64,000 nt of DNA from Saccharicrinis sp963665705 (GTDB lineage Bacteria > Bacteroidota > Bacteroidia > Bacteroidales > Marinilabiliaceae), in the NCBI GenBank assembly GCA_963665705.1, contig OY762448.1:1922001-1986000 (forward strand), given 5' to 3'. The notes beneath the pieces are model-generated. The model worked only from the letters and a program-made list of their open reading frames with translations. It did not search any database and was not told the origin of the DNA. This document shows, piece by piece, positions 61,866 to 64,000 of this stretch. Each line of letters begins with the position of its first letter. Position 1 is the stretch's first letter. The position numbers were made by a program, and so were the translations under genes.

Positions 61866-62401
61866 CTCTTTTAAACAAACAGATTGTCAACTACGTCATT
61901 TTCTGCATTTTTGGAATATTAATTGTTTCCTGTAGTAGAATGGTTCCTGCTGGATTTTGGTTTAATTATCAAAAAGAATTACTACAAAAGGAACAACGTG
62001 ACCAAGGCCCTTGGGGTGGATATAGAATATTACATTGGGAGTCACAGACGAATGAATTTGAAATTAATGATATTTTAAAATTTGCAAAAGAAAACGGTTG
62101 GACTTTAATGGATAGCTGTAATTACGGTAAGAATCTACCTCAAAGTTGGACTTACTCTGATAAAAAAATATTTCCTTATAATTATGATAATTCTATAGAT
62201 TTAAATAATCAGATAAATGATAAATTCCAAAGATGGATAGATTCTGATTTTAAATTGCTTAGTTTTAAAACAGGTTGGATTATTATAAAACCAGGAACAG
62301 ACAAATCAACAGAAAGGACTGGTTTTGTATTGGTAAGTAATGATAAAACAAAAATGACTACTTTCAGTCCCGCAAACCGAACTCTCCCCATACCAATATA
62401 A
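61862..62401 (+). CDS. Lipoprotein of unknown function, 179 residues (cassette 8)
   Basis: Signal sequence with lipobox VSCS at about residue 24 (FGILIVSCSRMVPAGFWFNY). The rest contains GPWGGYRILHWESQTNEF and TGWIIIKPGTDKSTERTGF; family not recognised. The start overlaps the stop of the previous lipoprotein gene by 4 bp, so the two are translationally coupled and probably act together at the outer membrane. Confidence 0.65.
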   Translation: MTLLNKQIVNYVIFCIFGILIVSCSRMVPAGFWFNYQKELLQKEQRDQGPWGGYRILHWESQTNEFEINDILKFAKENGWTLMDSCNYGKNLPQSWTYSDKKIFPYNYDNSIDLNNQINDKFQRWIDSDFKLLSFKTGWIIIKPGTDKSTERTGFVLVSNDKTKMTTFSPANRTLPIPI

Positions 62402-62464
62402 AGAGAATACGGTTTATCTAAATTAAGTGAAAGCATAAGAGTTCAAAGGACAAGCCGGTCAACA

Positions 62465-62547
62465 GGGGCGCTGTTGGTAAAAACCCAACAGCTCACAACA
62501 CCAAATGATACGGCATTAAAACGCCGCATATTAATATCGTTGCCAAC
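62465..62547 (+). repeat. Hairpin plus compact attC-like site after cassette 8
   Basis: GCTGTTGG / CCAACAGC hairpin (62470-62492), then AACACC-AATGATACGGC against GCCGCATATTAATATCGTT (62497-62541). Right core CGTTGCCAAC starts at 62538 and opens cassette 10. The left core (GCTCACAAC) does not match the start of cassette 8 (GTTGGCGTGC), unlike most others, so one cassette may have been lost here. Confidence 0.55.
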
Positions 62548-62571
62548 CATTGATGAAAAAATACATATAAT

Positions 62572-63537
62572 ATGAAAAAACTGGTTTTAGTATTAATAAC
62601 CGTATTAACTGTTACAATTTCATTTGGACAAATTGAAAAACTTGATTATTGTAATTGTCAGGACCAAATTGAAAGGATTACACCTGAATTAAATGGAAAG
62701 TATGAACGCAAATGTAATGGTGTAATAATTGAAAAGGGTGAATTTGTTGATGGATTAAAAAATGGAGAATGGACAACTTATAGTCATTCAGGCAAACTGA
62801 TTCGGAAATTTAATTTTGATAAAGGAGTATTTGATGGTAAAGTTGAATTATTTTACGTCAATGGAAAACCTAAACTAACAGGACAATTTAAAGAAGGAAG
62901 TAAAATAGGAAAATGGACTTATTATACAGAAAAAGGAAAAATTCTTTGCGAGGGTAGTTTTGAAAACAATATACCAGTCGGTATATGGACAATTAATGAT
63001 AAAAAAGGTAAAAATACTGTTGTTCAGTATGATTATAACTCTATGAAATACATAATAAATGAACCTACACAATTTTATAAAGATGGAGATGTATTTCAGA
63101 ATGATAATACTGAAGGATGGTATATCCTTTCATCTCCTAATTTAAAATATTCATCTAAATCAGAACCAATTGGAGGTTATGAATTTGCGAATTTTATGTT
63201 TGTTAATCTAGTTGAAGTTCCTGAAAATTATTGGGATACAAATTTATATAGAAAGTATAAAGTGGCATATAAAATTACATCGGATAAAGAATTATCTTTT
63301 AATAGTGAATTGTTTACTGGACATTTACCTAGTGATCGTTTAGAATTGACATTCCTAATTGTAACAAATCCAGCTTCGAAAATAAAAAAGATTAATCATT
63401 CCGATTTACAAATAAAACTTTTGGATTACAAAATTAATGAAGTATTGAGCTTAATGCCACCTTGGATTTATAATGGTCAATCAGATATTGAAGTTTATCT
63501 TCATTATGTAATTAATCAGAATTTACACAGACAATAG
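62572..63537 (+). CDS. MORN-repeat (YwqK-like) secreted protein (cassette 10)
   Basis: A 321-residue protein with a signal peptide (MKKLVLVLITVLTVTISFGQ). Residues 40-145 hold about five MORN_2-type repeats (GVIIEKGEFVDGLKNGEWTT, GKPKLTGQFKEGSKIGKWTY). The C-terminal 170 residues form a separate domain without known motif. YwqK-type proteins are annotated as antitoxin-like, but that function is not established here. It fills cassette 10 (62539-63669). Confidence 0.75.
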   Translation: MKKLVLVLITVLTVTISFGQIEKLDYCNCQDQIERITPELNGKYERKCNGVIIEKGEFVDGLKNGEWTTYSHSGKLIRKFNFDKGVFDGKVELFYVNGKPKLTGQFKEGSKIGKWTYYTEKGKILCEGSFENNIPVGIWTINDKKGKNTVVQYDYNSMKYIINEPTQFYKDGDVFQNDNTEGWYILSSPNLKYSSKSEPIGGYEFANFMFVNLVEVPENYWDTNLYRKYKVAYKITSDKELSFNSELFTGHLPSDRLELTFLIVTNPASKIKKINHSDLQIKLLDYKINEVLSLMPPWIYNGQSDIEVYLHYVINQNLHRQ

Positions 63538-63545
63538 AAACAACA

Positions 63546-63676
63546 GTTGGCAACAGCACATAAATTTAAGGGCAGGTCCTTAGTAAATTGAAGTATTGCA
63601 TACCGTATCTATTTTCGTATAGCTTGAAAGGAATGTAGTTCGCAATCAGCCCCAAAATTAATATGTATCGTTGGGC
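63546..63676 (+). repeat. attC-like palindrome after cassette 10
   Basis: Left core GTTGGCAAC (63546-63554) is the exact complement of GTTGCCAAC at the start of cassette 10 (62539). Arms AGCACATAAATTTAAGGGC (63555-63573) and GCCCCAAAATTAATATGTAT (63649-63668) pair imperfectly. Right core CGTTGGGC begins at 63669 and opens cassette 11. Confidence 0.75.
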
Positions 63677-63721
63677 ACAATTAGAACGAACGATGATACA
63701 ACAATCATAAACAGATAATAA

Positions 63722-64000
63722 ATGGAAGAAACGAAAAAACTATTTTCTCAAAAAGCGATTGCGATTGCTACATATTTCGGCGGACCTGCAGCAGCTGGAT
63801 ATTTAGTAAAAAAGAATTACGAATCCTATGACCAAGAGGATAATGGAAAAAAAGCTTTTATAATTGGAATCATCTCGACCCTTTTGATATTTGCTGGAAT
63901 ATTTTCTATACCTGAGCACATAATTGATAAAATTCCAAATGCATTGATACCTGCAATTTATACGGGGATAATTTATCTGATTGTCGAAAAAATCCAAGGA
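63722..64000 (+). CDS. Membrane protein, 3' end outside window (cassette 11)
   Basis: 93 codons are visible. The product starts MEETKKLFSQKAIAIATYFG, then GPAAAGYLVKKNYESYDQED, a hydrophobic helix (AFIIGIISTLLIFAGIFSI) and a second one near the window edge. A small integral membrane protein with no family that I recognise. The ATG lies 46 bp after the core site. Confidence 0.6.
   Translation, partial: MEETKKLFSQKAIAIATYFGGPAAAGYLVKKNYESYDQEDNGKKAFIIGIISTLLIFAGIFSIPEHIIDKIPNALIPAIYTGIIYLIVEKIQG

Overview
The window comes from a low-GC member of the Bacteroidota. The evidence is the AT-rich sequence, TAnnTTTG promoter boxes, a hybrid two-component regulator beside glycan-degrading enzymes, DUF4837 and DUF6263 proteins, a TonB-type protein and an era-der operon. 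An anaerobic or facultative Marinilabiliales/Bacteroidales-type host is my inference from the [FeFe]-hydrogenase locus; no rRNA or tRNA is present to fix the taxonomy.

Positions 1-9000 start with a truncated CsgG/LpoB-like gene and an LPP20-like gene. An [FeFe]-hydrogenase locus follows on the minus strand: a thioredoxin-like ferredoxin, a HydS-type sensory hydrogenase with a PAS domain, a SpoIIE-type phosphatase and a second hydrogenase with intact H-cluster motifs. A sigma-54 activator gene lies just upstream. The gap between them holds a good -24/-12 promoter match and enhancer-like palindromes, so the locus looks like a self-contained redox/H2-responsive circuit.

Positions 9000-36000 are chromosomal housekeeping and envelope genes: a TonB-like protein, a DUF4837 lipoprotein, a TPR protein, a cobalamin riboswitch with btuF-btuC-btuD, an FKBP isomerase, nadC, rlmH, a 1228-residue histidine kinase, a LuxR-type regulator with a degenerate receiver next to a hemerythrin protein, der, era, mntP and a Tricorn-like protease. 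Two copies of one terminal-inverted-repeat element (63 and 257 bp) and a probable third degenerate one are scattered here.

Positions 34600-43100 form a small carbohydrate locus: L-rhamnose mutarotase, a GH43-like lipoprotein, a hybrid two-component system and a GH115 alpha-glucuronidase. A degenerate 41-42 bp tandem repeat and about 750 bp of gene-poor sequence follow.

Positions 44000-64000 are an accessory region. An IS21 element has inserted into the end of a zinc-ribbon gene. Next to it is an unusual tyrosine recombinase with a duplicated N-terminal module. From 48882 to the window edge the DNA is organised like an integron cassette array. Single genes or short gene pairs, all on the plus strand, are separated by 57-200 bp imperfect palindromes that begin AACA and end CGTT. 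For most cassettes the first 9-12 bases are the reverse complement of the bases that end just before AACA after the gene. This is the geometry expected if each cassette circularises and its core sites pair. Cargo includes an alpha/beta hydrolase, a putative PD-(D/E)XK nuclease, an Imm32-like protein, lipoproteins, a MORN/YwqK-like protein, an ORF-less cassette and unknowns. The recombinase lacks the IntI-specific insertion, so this is either a divergent integron or an unrelated system of the same form. An IS481 element and two nearly identical IS91-like units (HUH transposase plus tyrosine recombinase) have entered the array; the IS91-like units sit at the cassette sites and have cassette-like ends.
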